Assembly: GCF_008710705.1 (NCBI RefSeq)
Contig: NZ_VYRZ01000002.1
Span: 496,001 to 560,000, forward strand
Length of the DNA: 64,000 nucleotides
DNA from: Microbacterium radiodurans
Lineage (GTDB): Bacteria > Actinomycetota > Actinomycetes > Actinomycetales > Microbacteriaceae
Direction of reading: 5' to 3'
Under the pieces are notes generated by a model that was given only the letters and a program-made list of their open reading frames with translations, made no database searches and was not told the DNA's origin. The position numbers and the translations under genes are program-made. Positions 46,483-55,543 of this stretch are shown here, piece by piece (position 1 is the stretch's first letter; every line of letters begins with the position of its first letter).

Positions 46483-47952
46483 TCAGTCGCGCGAGACGAA
46501 TCCCCGGTCGAGGATGCGCGCGACGACCCGTTCGGCGGATCGTCCGTCGTCGCGATCGTTGAACCGCTTCCGCCACCGGTCGTAACGTTCCCCGAAGCGC
46601 TGGGCATACCGCTCGGGACCCTCGGCGAGCGCGCCGACGAGGTCGTCCTGGGTGCTCACGACGGGTCCGGGTGCGTTCTCGGCGAGATCGAAGTAGAACC
46701 CGCGGAGCTCGCCCCGATAGTGCTCGAGGTCGGGGGCGAAGAAGTACATGGGCTTGCCGGTGACGGAGTAGTCGAACATCACCGATGAGTAGTCGGTGAT
46801 GAGAGCGTCCGACGCGAGCTGGAGCGCTGCGAGATCGGGATGCCCGGTGACGTCGAGAACACGCGTCCCGCACTCGTCGGCACCCGGCAGCAGCGTGCGC
46901 GAATGACCGCGCACGAGGACGACGGCATCCGCCGCTCTCGCGAGCGCCGGCAGGTCGAGGAAATCGACGAGGGTCTGCCGGTCGTCGCGCCACGTCGGCG
47001 CGTACAGCAGCACGCGCGCGTCGGCGTCGATGCCGAGGGACCGCCGTGCGGCGAGTCGTCGGTCCTCGCTCGCGGCGCGGCCCGTCAGGGCATCGGTGCG
47101 CGGATAGCCCTCGACCCAGATGGGGCGACGGCGGAACGCGTACGCGCGCCCGAGCACCCTCGCCCCGTACGGATTCTGGGCGAGCAGGACGTCCCACCGC
47201 CGGCTCTCGCGCAACACGGCGAGCATGCGGCGCGGATCGAAGCCGGGTCGGTGCAGGGCGAGGCGCTTGAGAGGGGTGCCGTGCCACGTCTGGAGCACGA
47301 CCTGACCGGGTCGGCGGACGAACCGGCGGCGCAGCCAATCGTTGACGACGAGGAGGCGCGCGACACCGCGGGCTCGCCACCATTCCGGGGTGTTCTCGAT
47401 GACTGCGACGGCACCGGACGGGACGTCGATGGACGCGTCGACGACGCTCCAGTAGCGCGTGACGCCGGGCGCGACGCGGTGGAGCTCCCGATCGATGGCG
47501 CGCGGGTTGTCGCCGGCGTTCCGACCGTAGAAGCTCTCGAAGAAGACCGCGTTCTCGAGGGGCGCCCGCTGCGAGACGTAGCGGGCTTCGAGCGCCTGGC
47601 GGGCTTCCGCCGTCTCGAAGGCGAGGTCGACGGGCGGGCCGATCACGACTCGCCCGTCCTCGATCCCGGCGCGCAGCCGTCCGAGGACGGCGACGGGCAC
47701 ATCGGCCGGGTGGATGCCGACGCCATCGTCGTCCGTTCGGATCTCATAGTCCCCGGTGGGCAGCGGCAGCTCGGGCCCGCCCCAGCGCGCGGCCCGCAGC
47801 GGGAGGGTGGCAGCCCACGTCTCACCCTCCGCGACGACGTCCGCGCGCACCCGCGCCCGGGGCCCGGCGAGGACGACCGCTGCCGGAGCGACGCCCGATC
47901 CGCGCAGGTGCAGCGCCGCCTCGGGGCCGCCGGTGAACCGTGCATCGATCAT
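46483..47952 (-). CDS. CDP-glycerol glycerophosphotransferase (TagF-like), with extra N-terminal domain
   Basis: 489 residues. The first 120 or so form a beta-rich domain without recognised motifs. The transferase follows: NAVFFESFYGRNAGDNPRAID, VLQTWHGTPLKRLALHRPG (family hallmark), VLLYAPTWRDDRQTL, LVRGHSR and the conserved LITDYSSVMFDYSVTGKPMYFFAPDLEHY near 420. These are signatures of polymerising teichoic acid transferases. ATG 47952 overlaps the upstream gene's stop as ATGA, so the two transferases are coupled. Confidence 0.9.
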   Translation of the reverse strand: MIDARFTGGPEAALHLRGSGVAPAAVVLAGPRARVRADVVAEGETWAATLPLRAARWGGPELPLPTGDYEIRTDDDGVGIHPADVPVAVLGRLRAGIEDGRVVIGPPVDLAFETAEARQALEARYVSQRAPLENAVFFESFYGRNAGDNPRAIDRELHRVAPGVTRYWSVVDASIDVPSGAVAVIENTPEWWRARGVARLLVVNDWLRRRFVRRPGQVVLQTWHGTPLKRLALHRPGFDPRRMLAVLRESRRWDVLLAQNPYGARVLGRAYAFRRRPIWVEGYPRTDALTGRAASEDRRLAARRSLGIDADARVLLYAPTWRDDRQTLVDFLDLPALARAADAVVLVRGHSRTLLPGADECGTRVLDVTGHPDLAALQLASDALITDYSSVMFDYSVTGKPMYFFAPDLEHYRGELRGFYFDLAENAPGPVVSTQDDLVGALAEGPERYAQRFGERYDRWRKRFNDRDDGRSAERVVARILDRGFVSRD

Positions 47953-49223
47953 GCGCGTCCCTCTCCCGCGGCCGGAACCGCCGTGACGATCGCCCGGTGC
48001 ACGCGCTCGGCATTGCGGCCGTCGCGCCAGTCGTGCACGCGGGTGCTCAGCGACGCCGACCGCTCGCGCTCACGGGCGAACTCATCGGAGTCGCCGAGCA
48101 GCGAATCCAGCCGCGCCGCCAGTTCCGTCCATGTCCGAGCCGCGCCGCCGTCGGCGATGTCGGTGTAGGAGCCGTAGAAGCCGCGCGTGCGAGCGTACGC
48201 GTCGACATCGGGCGCGAGGAACAGGGTTGGTGCGGGCACCAGCCCGATGTCGAAGACGAGCGACGAGTAGTCGGTGACGAGGACGTCGACGGCGGGAAGC
48301 AGCGGGGTGACGTCCGGGACGTCGGTGCTCGGCAGCATCCGAACGCGCGCGGTCGCTCCGGCCTCATCGCCGCTCCGCGGGGCGACGCTCGGCGCGTAGT
48401 CGCCGCCGCCGAGGGGATGCGGGCGCACCAGGAGCACTGCGTCGTGCGACTCCAGCACAGCGAGGATGCGCTCCCAGTCCGGCGCCGTCGGCACAGCCGG
48501 GTCGGGGTCGCCGTCGCGCCAGGTGGGCGCGTAGAGCACCGTGCGTGCCCCGTCCAGTCCTCCCACCGCACCCTCGAGCAGTCGCAACGCGCCGCGGCGA
48601 CGGTCGGCGGCGCTCCCCCGCGACAGCACGTCGACGCGGGGCTCGCCGAGAACGGGAACACGCGCGTCGTCGAGCCCGAATGCGCTCTCAAGGCGTCCGC
48701 GCACGAGATGCGAGGCCGCCGGCAGCAGGGCGATCCGGCGCTGCGTCCGTCGATAGGCCGCGCCGAGCGCACGCGAGATCCCGGGCACCCGCCGCAGACG
48801 CCCCGGCGCGAGGGTGACCGGCGCGTCCAGACCGATCCGTTTGAGCGGGATGCCGTGCCAGAGCTGGACGATGAACGCGCCGCGGACGCCGTAGCGGTTG
48901 ACATCGCCCATGCCGTGGGTGACGACGACGACTCGCGCTCGGGCAGTGATCCAGAAGCCGCGGAGCGAGTCGCGCGCGACGGCACGGATGCCGAGGCGTT
49001 CCGCTTCGCGCCGTTGATCGGACGAGGTCACGAGCCACGTGCGCCCGGAGCGGCTGCTCTCGCGCCACAGCGCGAGCGCCCCGTCGGCGATTCCCGCGGC
49101 GCTGCCGAAGACCCAGTCACCGCGACTGCGCGGGACGAGAGCCGTCGCGAGCGCCCCGGCGAGGCTGAGCGGCGCCCGCAGGATGCGGGCCGCGTTGCCC
49201 GCGCCGAACGAGAAGGACGCCAC
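47949..49223 (-). CDS. CDP-glycerol glycerophosphotransferase (TagF/TagB-like)
   Basis: 424 residues from GTG 49223. Family hallmarks: FIVQLWHGIPLKRIGLDAPV near 130, TVLYAPTWRDGDPD, LLVRPHPLGGGDY and VLVTDYSSLVFDIGLVPAPTLFLAPDVDAYA near 340. It lacks the extra N-terminal domain of its partner. The start codon and first 6 codons form one arm of a 25-bp inverted repeat, with a -10 box in the loop (see the repeat entry). Confidence 0.9.
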   Translation of the reverse strand: MASFSFGAGNAARILRAPLSLAGALATALVPRSRGDWVFGSAAGIADGALALWRESSRSGRTWLVTSSDQRREAERLGIRAVARDSLRGFWITARARVVVVTHGMGDVNRYGVRGAFIVQLWHGIPLKRIGLDAPVTLAPGRLRRVPGISRALGAAYRRTQRRIALLPAASHLVRGRLESAFGLDDARVPVLGEPRVDVLSRGSAADRRRGALRLLEGAVGGLDGARTVLYAPTWRDGDPDPAVPTAPDWERILAVLESHDAVLLVRPHPLGGGDYAPSVAPRSGDEAGATARVRMLPSTDVPDVTPLLPAVDVLVTDYSSLVFDIGLVPAPTLFLAPDVDAYARTRGFYGSYTDIADGGAARTWTELAARLDSLLGDSDEFARERERSASLSTRVHDWRDGRNAERVHRAIVTAVPAAGEGRA

Positions 49224-49260
49224 CCCGCGAGCCTATCGCGGGGTGGCGTCCTTCTCGTTC
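49206..49260. repeat. perfect 25-bp inverted repeat spanning the start of the TagF-like gene
   Basis: Arms 49206-49230 and 49236-49260 are exact reverse complements with a 5-base spacer. On the minus strand it lies 16 bases after the htrA stop. It contains the TAGGCT -10 (49230-49235), GTG 49223 and the first six codons of the next gene. It probably doubles as the htrA terminator. Confidence 0.8.
49224..49235 (-). promoter_or_regulatory. leaderless-type promoter inside the inverted repeat
   Basis: TAGGCT (49230-49235), 6 bases, then GTG 49223. Confidence 0.55.
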
Positions 49261-49276
49261 TGCCTCGTTCTGCCGC

Positions 49277-50818
<1,542 letters not shown>

Positions 50819-50904
50819 CGGGTTGCTCCTTTTTCCCAGCGAGACAAGAGTGCCGCCGGACTCTGTGGTTTGCCTATGCCCGTGTTGGGACCGCCCTATG
50901 CGTG

Positions 50905-50917
50905 TAGCCTGAGCCGG
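50905..50917 (+). promoter_or_regulatory. leaderless-type promoter of the aminotransferase
   Basis: TAGCCT (50905-50910), 7 bases, then ATG 50918. Confidence 0.5.
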
Positions 50918-52117
50918 ATGCACGAGGTTTCCGGCGCCTGGCGCCGAGCGGCTCGAGGAGCGGGGCTCCTCGCCGACGACGGCACGGCCACTCCGACCAT
51001 CTTCGCCGAGATGAGCGCCCTGGCGGCTCGAACCGGCGCCATCAACCTCGGTCAGGGGTTCCCCGACTCCGACGGACCGGCCGCCGTGCTCGAGGCGGCG
51101 CGCGACGCCATCGCCGCCGGCTTCAACCAGTACCCGCCGGGCCGCGGCGAGCCCGACCTCCTCGCCGCCATCGCCGAGCACCAGGCGAATCGGTACGGCA
51201 TCCGGCTCGACGCGGACCGCGACATCCTCGTCACCGCCGGAGCGACCGAGGCGCTCGCCGCGACGATCCTCGCCCTCGTCGACGGTGCCGACGACGAGAT
51301 CGTCGTCTTCGAGCCGTTCTACGACGCATACAGCGCACTCATCGCACTCTCGGGAGCGCGGCTCGTGCCGGTGCCGCTGCGGTGGCCGCATTTCCAGCCG
51401 GATCTCGACGAGCTGCGCGCCGCGGTCTCCGACCGCACACGCCTCATCCTGGTCAACGATCCGCACAACCCGACCGGCACGGTCTTCGCCGACGATGTCA
51501 AGCGCGAGATCGTCCGTCTCGCCCACGAGCACGACGCCCTGATCCTCACCGACGAGGTCTACGAGCACCTCGTCTTCGATGGGCCACACAAGCCGATCGC
51601 CGCGCTGCCGGGCGCGTTCGAGCGGACGCTGACGGTGTCGTCGGCGGGCAAGACGTTCTCGGTCACGGGGTGGAAGGTCGGTTGGATCAGCGGACCCGCC
51701 GAGTTCGTCCAGGCGGTGCTCGCGGTGAAGCAGTTCCTCACCTACGTCAGCGCGGGCCCGTTCCAGCCCGCCGTCGCCGTCGGCCTGCGGCTTCCCGAGT
51801 CGGTGTTCCGCGGCATCCGCGACACGCTGCGGGCCGGACGCGACACGATCGGCGCGGGCCTGCTCGAGGCGGGGTTCGACGTCGCGGTGCCGGCGGGCTC
51901 GTACTTCACGGTCGCCGACGCCGCGGCTCTCGGAGCCGTCGATGCCGCGACCTTCTGCCGCGAACTCCCCCACCGCGCCGGCGTGGTGGCGATCCCGCTC
52001 ACCGCGTTCGCGACCGACGAGGGGCGCTCGCGCTACCGGACGCTCGTCCGGTTCGCGGCATGCAAGCGGCCCGAGGTCCTCAGCGAGGCCTCACGACGGC
52101 TCGCTGCCGCCTTCTGA
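50918..52117 (+). CDS. class I/II aminotransferase (glutamine/kynurenine transaminase-like)
   Basis: PLP enzyme of 399 residues. NLGQGFPDSDGP at the N-terminus, YPPGRGEPDLL, NDPHNPTGTVF, DEVYEHLVFDG and the PLP lysine in SSAGKTFSVTGWKVGW near 248 are all present. The NLGQGFPD start is characteristic of the KAT/GTK and DapC-like group, so substrates could be glutamine, methionine, kynurenine or N-succinyl-LL-diaminopimelate precursors. Its 3' end overlaps the convergent nitrilase-family gene by 27 bases, a pairing consistent with glutamine transaminase plus omega-amidase. Confidence 0.88.
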   Translation: MHEVSGAWRRAARGAGLLADDGTATPTIFAEMSALAARTGAINLGQGFPDSDGPAAVLEAARDAIAAGFNQYPPGRGEPDLLAAIAEHQANRYGIRLDADRDILVTAGATEALAATILALVDGADDEIVVFEPFYDAYSALIALSGARLVPVPLRWPHFQPDLDELRAAVSDRTRLILVNDPHNPTGTVFADDVKREIVRLAHEHDALILTDEVYEHLVFDGPHKPIAALPGAFERTLTVSSAGKTFSVTGWKVGWISGPAEFVQAVLAVKQFLTYVSAGPFQPAVAVGLRLPESVFRGIRDTLRAGRDTIGAGLLEAGFDVAVPAGSYFTVADAAALGAVDAATFCRELPHRAGVVAIPLTAFATDEGRSRYRTLVRFAACKRPEVLSEASRRLAAAF

Positions 52118-52921
52118 ACGCGGCACCACCGCGAATCGACGCAGCTCCAGCGCCGGGTTCGTGCGGCGCACGCGGGCGACGGCGTCCGGGTCGACCATCG
52201 CGACGGCGATGTCACGACCGGTTCCGACCCCGGCGATCTGCACGCCCTGCGGATCGATGATCGCGGAATCGCCCACCCCGAGGGGCGGCGGGTGGTCGGC
52301 TGCGGCGACGAAGAGCGTGTTCTCGATGGCACGTGCACGCAGCAGGGTGTTCCAGTGCAGCTCCTTGAGCGGACCGCGCACCCACTGCGCCGGCACGAGG
52401 ACGGCGTGCGCGCCCGTGTCGGCCAGGATGCGGGTCGCTTCGGGGAACCGCAGGTCGTAGCAGGTCATCAGGGCGAAGCGCGTGCCGTCGACGTCGAACG
52501 TCTCGGGTCGGGCGATGGCGCCCGCCTCGACCCAGTCGGACTCCCGCTGCCCGAACGCGTCGTAGAGGTGCAGTTTGCGGTACCGCGCCAGGACGCCGGT
52601 GCGGTCAACAGCGACGACGGTGTTGCGCACGCGACGGCTGTCCGCGGCCGATTCGAGCAGACCGGCGACCAGGTGAACGTCGTGCTGCGCGGCGAGGTCG
52701 ACGAGCGCGGAGACGAAGTCGCCGGGGGCCGGGCCGTCGAGGTCCTCGGCGTTGTCGACGAGGCTGTCGTCGAACGGATCGACGAAGTAGCTCGAGTACT
52801 CGGGCAGCACGACGACGCGCGCGCCGCGGTCGGCTGCCCGTGCCGTGAGCTCGGCGATGTCGCGGAGGTTGGCGTCGCGGTCGGCGCCGGGGGCGAACTG
52901 TGCGACGGCGAGCGGGATCAT
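52091..52921 (-). CDS. carbon-nitrogen hydrolase (omega-amidase/Nit2-like)
   Basis: 276 residues from ATG 52921 (MIPLAVAQFAPGADRD). The nitrilase triad is intact: Glu in VVLPEYSS near 41, Lys in YRKLHLYDAFGQRES near 115, Cys in FALMTCYDLRFPE near 150. The Nit2-like pattern YDLRFPE suggests omega-amidase action on alpha-ketoglutaramate or alpha-ketosuccinamate. The function is inferred partly from the convergent transaminase. It overlaps the upstream DUF6328-like gene as ATGA. Confidence 0.88.
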   Translation of the reverse strand: MIPLAVAQFAPGADRDANLRDIAELTARAADRGARVVVLPEYSSYFVDPFDDSLVDNAEDLDGPAPGDFVSALVDLAAQHDVHLVAGLLESAADSRRVRNTVVAVDRTGVLARYRKLHLYDAFGQRESDWVEAGAIARPETFDVDGTRFALMTCYDLRFPEATRILADTGAHAVLVPAQWVRGPLKELHWNTLLRARAIENTLFVAAADHPPPLGVGDSAIIDPQGVQIAGVGTGRDIAVAMVDPDAVARVRRTNPALELRRFAVVPRSEGGSEPS

Positions 52922-53493
52922 CGTGTCGGGTGCTCCTCGGTGGTGGGGTGCTCGGTCGGCTGGTCGTCTCGGCTCGGCGGCGCGACGGGACCACGACGGC
53001 GGAACGCGACGGGGGCCGCGACCCACAGCAGCACGATCACGACGGCGAGGACGCCTCCCGCGATCCAGGATGCCGCGGCATCCAGAACGATGTCGAACAC
53101 GAAGACGACCACGCCCACCAGCAGCACCGACACCGTGACGAGCGCCGTCAGCAGGGCGACGTGGCCGAAGGCGACGATGACGGGCTTCTCGTGTCGGCGG
53201 AAGAGCCCCCGGTGGAGCGCAACGGGCGCGAGAGCCACGATCGCGCTGAGAGCCGCGAGCACGACGAGGGTGAGGTAGAACGCGCGCTGCGGGCCGGAGA
53301 GCTCGGTGAACGCCGGCTGGAAGGCCAGGGCCAGCAGGAACCCGGTGAGGATCTGCGTTCCCGTCTGGAGAACGCGCAGCTCTTGGAGCAGTTCGCTCCA
53401 GTTGCGGTCGGCGCGTTCGTCGGCGCTCTCGCGTCGACCGTCCCCCGGGAGGTCGGCCCGCGGATCGGCGGACGCCGTCGGATCGGTGGCCAT
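52918..53493 (-). CDS. DUF6328-like membrane protein
   Basis: 191 residues from ATG 53493 (MATDPTASADPRADL); upstream in-frame ATG codons would extend into unconserved sequence. A hydrophilic N-terminus leads to NWSELLQELRVLQTGTQILTGFLLALAFQPAF, the hallmark of the family, and four membrane helices. The C-terminus is charged (RRRGPVAPPSRDDQPTEHP). Function unknown. Co-transcription with the amidase gene is indicated by the 4-base overlap. Confidence 0.82.
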   Translation of the reverse strand: MATDPTASADPRADLPGDGRRESADERADRNWSELLQELRVLQTGTQILTGFLLALAFQPAFTELSGPQRAFYLTLVVLAALSAIVALAPVALHRGLFRRHEKPVIVAFGHVALLTALVTVSVLLVGVVVFVFDIVLDAAASWIAGGVLAVVIVLLWVAAPVAFRRRGPVAPPSRDDQPTEHPTTEEHPTR

Positions 53494-53557
53494 CTGCCCA
53501 TCCTGGTGCCGGGCGTCGTCGCTCGGCAACCGCCGCGACGCGCCGAGCCGGCCCCGA

Positions 53558-53587
53558 TTCGACAGCCCCCGAACCCCGTGCTAGTGT
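53558..53587 (+). promoter_or_regulatory. promoter of initiator tRNA-Met
   Basis: TTCGAC (53558-53563), an 18-base spacer and TAGTGT (53582-53587) with TG in the extended position, ending 12 bases before the mature tRNA. Confidence 0.6.
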
Positions 53588-53599
53588 TAACTCTTGTGC

Positions 53600-53673
53600 C
53601 GCGGGGTGGAGCAGCTCGGTAGCTCGCTGGGCTCATAACCCAGAGGTCGCAGGTTCAAATCCTGTCCCCGCAA
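53600..53673 (+). tRNA. initiator tRNA-fMet (anticodon CAT)
   Basis: A 74-base cloverleaf. The acceptor begins CGCGGGG and ends CCCCGCAA, so position 1 C faces A72 unpaired, a hallmark of initiators. The anticodon stem CTGGG/CCCAG has the three G-C pairs typical of fMet around CTCATAA. The 3' CCA is not encoded. Confidence 0.95.
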
Positions 53674-53681
53674 CAGAAGAC

Positions 53682-53713
53682 ACGAAGGCCCCGCTGAAAA
53701 GCGGGGCCTTCGT
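53682..53713 (+). terminator. intrinsic terminator of tRNA-fMet
   Basis: A perfect 13-bp stem (53682-53694 with 53701-53713) with the loop TGAAAA, about 9 bases after the tRNA. The remaining stretch to 53896 shows no gene. Confidence 0.85.
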
Positions 53714-53896
53714 CGTTGTCCGGCCGGTGCCACGAAGGAGATCTGCGCGTCACAGGTCAGGATGCCGCGGCACAACCTCCCGCGCGCAGATCGCCTCCGT
53801 CACACGCCGCAGACCACGCGCAACAGGGGCGGGCGGTCCGGGTGGACCACCCGCCCCCTTCCGCTCGGGCTCAGGAGCGGGGATCAGGAGCCGGGG

Positions 53897-55456
53897 TCAG
53901 GAGCCCGCCGCGACCGCCTCGTCGACGCGGCTGGCGCGGATGCCGTGCCCCTGGGTCGTCAGGCACCGACCGCTCGCGAGGTCCCACTTCCAGTCGTGGA
54001 GCGAACAGGTGAGGACGCCGTCCTCGATCTTGCCGGTCTTCGTCAGATCCGCCCGGAGGTGGGGGCAGCGCCGCTGCACGGTCCAGTCCTCGATCTGGGC
54101 GTCCTCGGTCTGGTCCGACTGCTCGGCGTACCAGTTCTCGACGTACTCGATGCGATCGCGCGAGAGGCACTTGAGGAACGTGGTCAGGAACTCGTTGAAC
54201 TTGCCGCTGCGGCCGACCTCGAACTGCATGGAGAGGAAGATGGAGTTCGACCAGTCGATCTCGTGGTCGCGGATGTTCGTCGAGACGAGATCGGCGGGGA
54301 TCGTGTACCAGTAGATGCAGTCCTCGCCCGCGTACTCTCGCACTTTCGCCTTCGGGAAGTCGACGACCATGTCGAGGTCGCCGATGCGGAACCGCACCAT
54401 TCCTCCGACGCCGTTGCGGATCGTGCGCGCACGCCGCAGCAGCGGCTCCCACCACTGCTTGATCTCCTGCAGCATCTCGTCCGGCGGCAGGACCGGCGCA
54501 CGCCGGGCGATCTCGGCGCGGACCTCTTCCTGCCTGCTGTCCCGCTGCTCGGCGAGGTACGCCCACTTGTCCGAGAAGATGCGCTCGATCTCGGCGTCGC
54601 TGTAGAGGGTCTGAGACACCGACAGGTCGCCGCCCTCGATGTCGACCTGCGTGCCGGGCACGAAGAGGTAACCCTTCTGATCGGGCCGCTCGCCCGCCAT
54701 GTGCTCGAGGAACTGCGCCTGGTCGGTGAAGATCGAGTCGTTCTGCTCGCCCCACCCGTTGTAGCGGAAGAGCTCCTCGCGCAGGAACATGGGCGGCCCC
54801 GCCATCGGGAAGACGTGAGGCGCATCGACCTTGTCGATGTAGTACATCGCGCGCTTGTTCTGCGCGTCGCGCTTGAGCTGCGCGAAGTTCTGCTTGGCGT
54901 CCTGCGGCAGGTCGTAGACCATCGGCCACCAGATCGCGCCGGAGACCTGCGTGAAGTACGCGTCGGGCTTCCCGAACGACAGCAGCTTCTCGAGATCAAG
55001 CGGATGCGAGTCGTTCTGGTTCAGCACCGACGCGGTGCCGTCGTCGACAGACAGCGACGAGTCGCCGATCGGTCCGTCGCTGGGTGCCCGCAGCGGCGTC
55101 ACCATGACCTTCAGATCGCCGAACTCGAGCGGCACCCCGCTCTGGGTGTAGACGATGTTGTCGTACCCGAGCGCGCGCAGGTCGGTCTCGAGGTCATCGG
55201 TGGGGTAATCCGGCAGCAGCACGCGGATGCTGGTCGGCACGTGCTCGCGCAGCAGCGCCGGATCGAAGTGGTCGCGGTGCCGGTGCGAGATGTAGAGGAA
55301 GTCGGCGCGACCGAAGCGCTCCCAATCGAGCCCGCGGTTGTCGGGGAACGGGAACCAGGAGCCGAAGAAGCTCGGACCGACGACCGGGTCGCAGAGGATG
55401 CTGCCCCCCGCCGTCTCGATGAACATTCCGGCATGTCCCAGGCCTGTGATGCGCAT
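53897..55456 (-). CDS. MBL-fold hydrolase fused to a C-terminal Rieske domain
   Basis: 519 residues from ATG 55456 with AGGAGG 8 bases upstream. The N-terminal metallo-beta-lactamase domain has the metal motif SHRHRDH (His58, His60, Asp62, His63) in the UlaG-like style. A middle part follows, and the C-terminus carries a Rieske 2Fe-2S site, RRCPHLRAD and LTCSLHDWKWDL (CxH and CxxH). The combination recalls CMP-N-acetylneuraminate hydroxylase, which has the same two domains. The substrate and redox partner are unknown, and the gene stands alone. Confidence 0.9.
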   Translation of the reverse strand: MRITGLGHAGMFIETAGGSILCDPVVGPSFFGSWFPFPDNRGLDWERFGRADFLYISHRHRDHFDPALLREHVPTSIRVLLPDYPTDDLETDLRALGYDNIVYTQSGVPLEFGDLKVMVTPLRAPSDGPIGDSSLSVDDGTASVLNQNDSHPLDLEKLLSFGKPDAYFTQVSGAIWWPMVYDLPQDAKQNFAQLKRDAQNKRAMYYIDKVDAPHVFPMAGPPMFLREELFRYNGWGEQNDSIFTDQAQFLEHMAGERPDQKGYLFVPGTQVDIEGGDLSVSQTLYSDAEIERIFSDKWAYLAEQRDSRQEEVRAEIARRAPVLPPDEMLQEIKQWWEPLLRRARTIRNGVGGMVRFRIGDLDMVVDFPKAKVREYAGEDCIYWYTIPADLVSTNIRDHEIDWSNSIFLSMQFEVGRSGKFNEFLTTFLKCLSRDRIEYVENWYAEQSDQTEDAQIEDWTVQRRCPHLRADLTKTGKIEDGVLTCSLHDWKWDLASGRCLTTQGHGIRASRVDEAVAAGS

Positions 55457-55543
55457 GACGATGACCTCCTGTTGCGACTGATCGAGTCTACGTGAGGCCC
55501 TGCTGGGCAACGCGTGGGGTGGCCGTGTCAGAACGCGGCCGTC

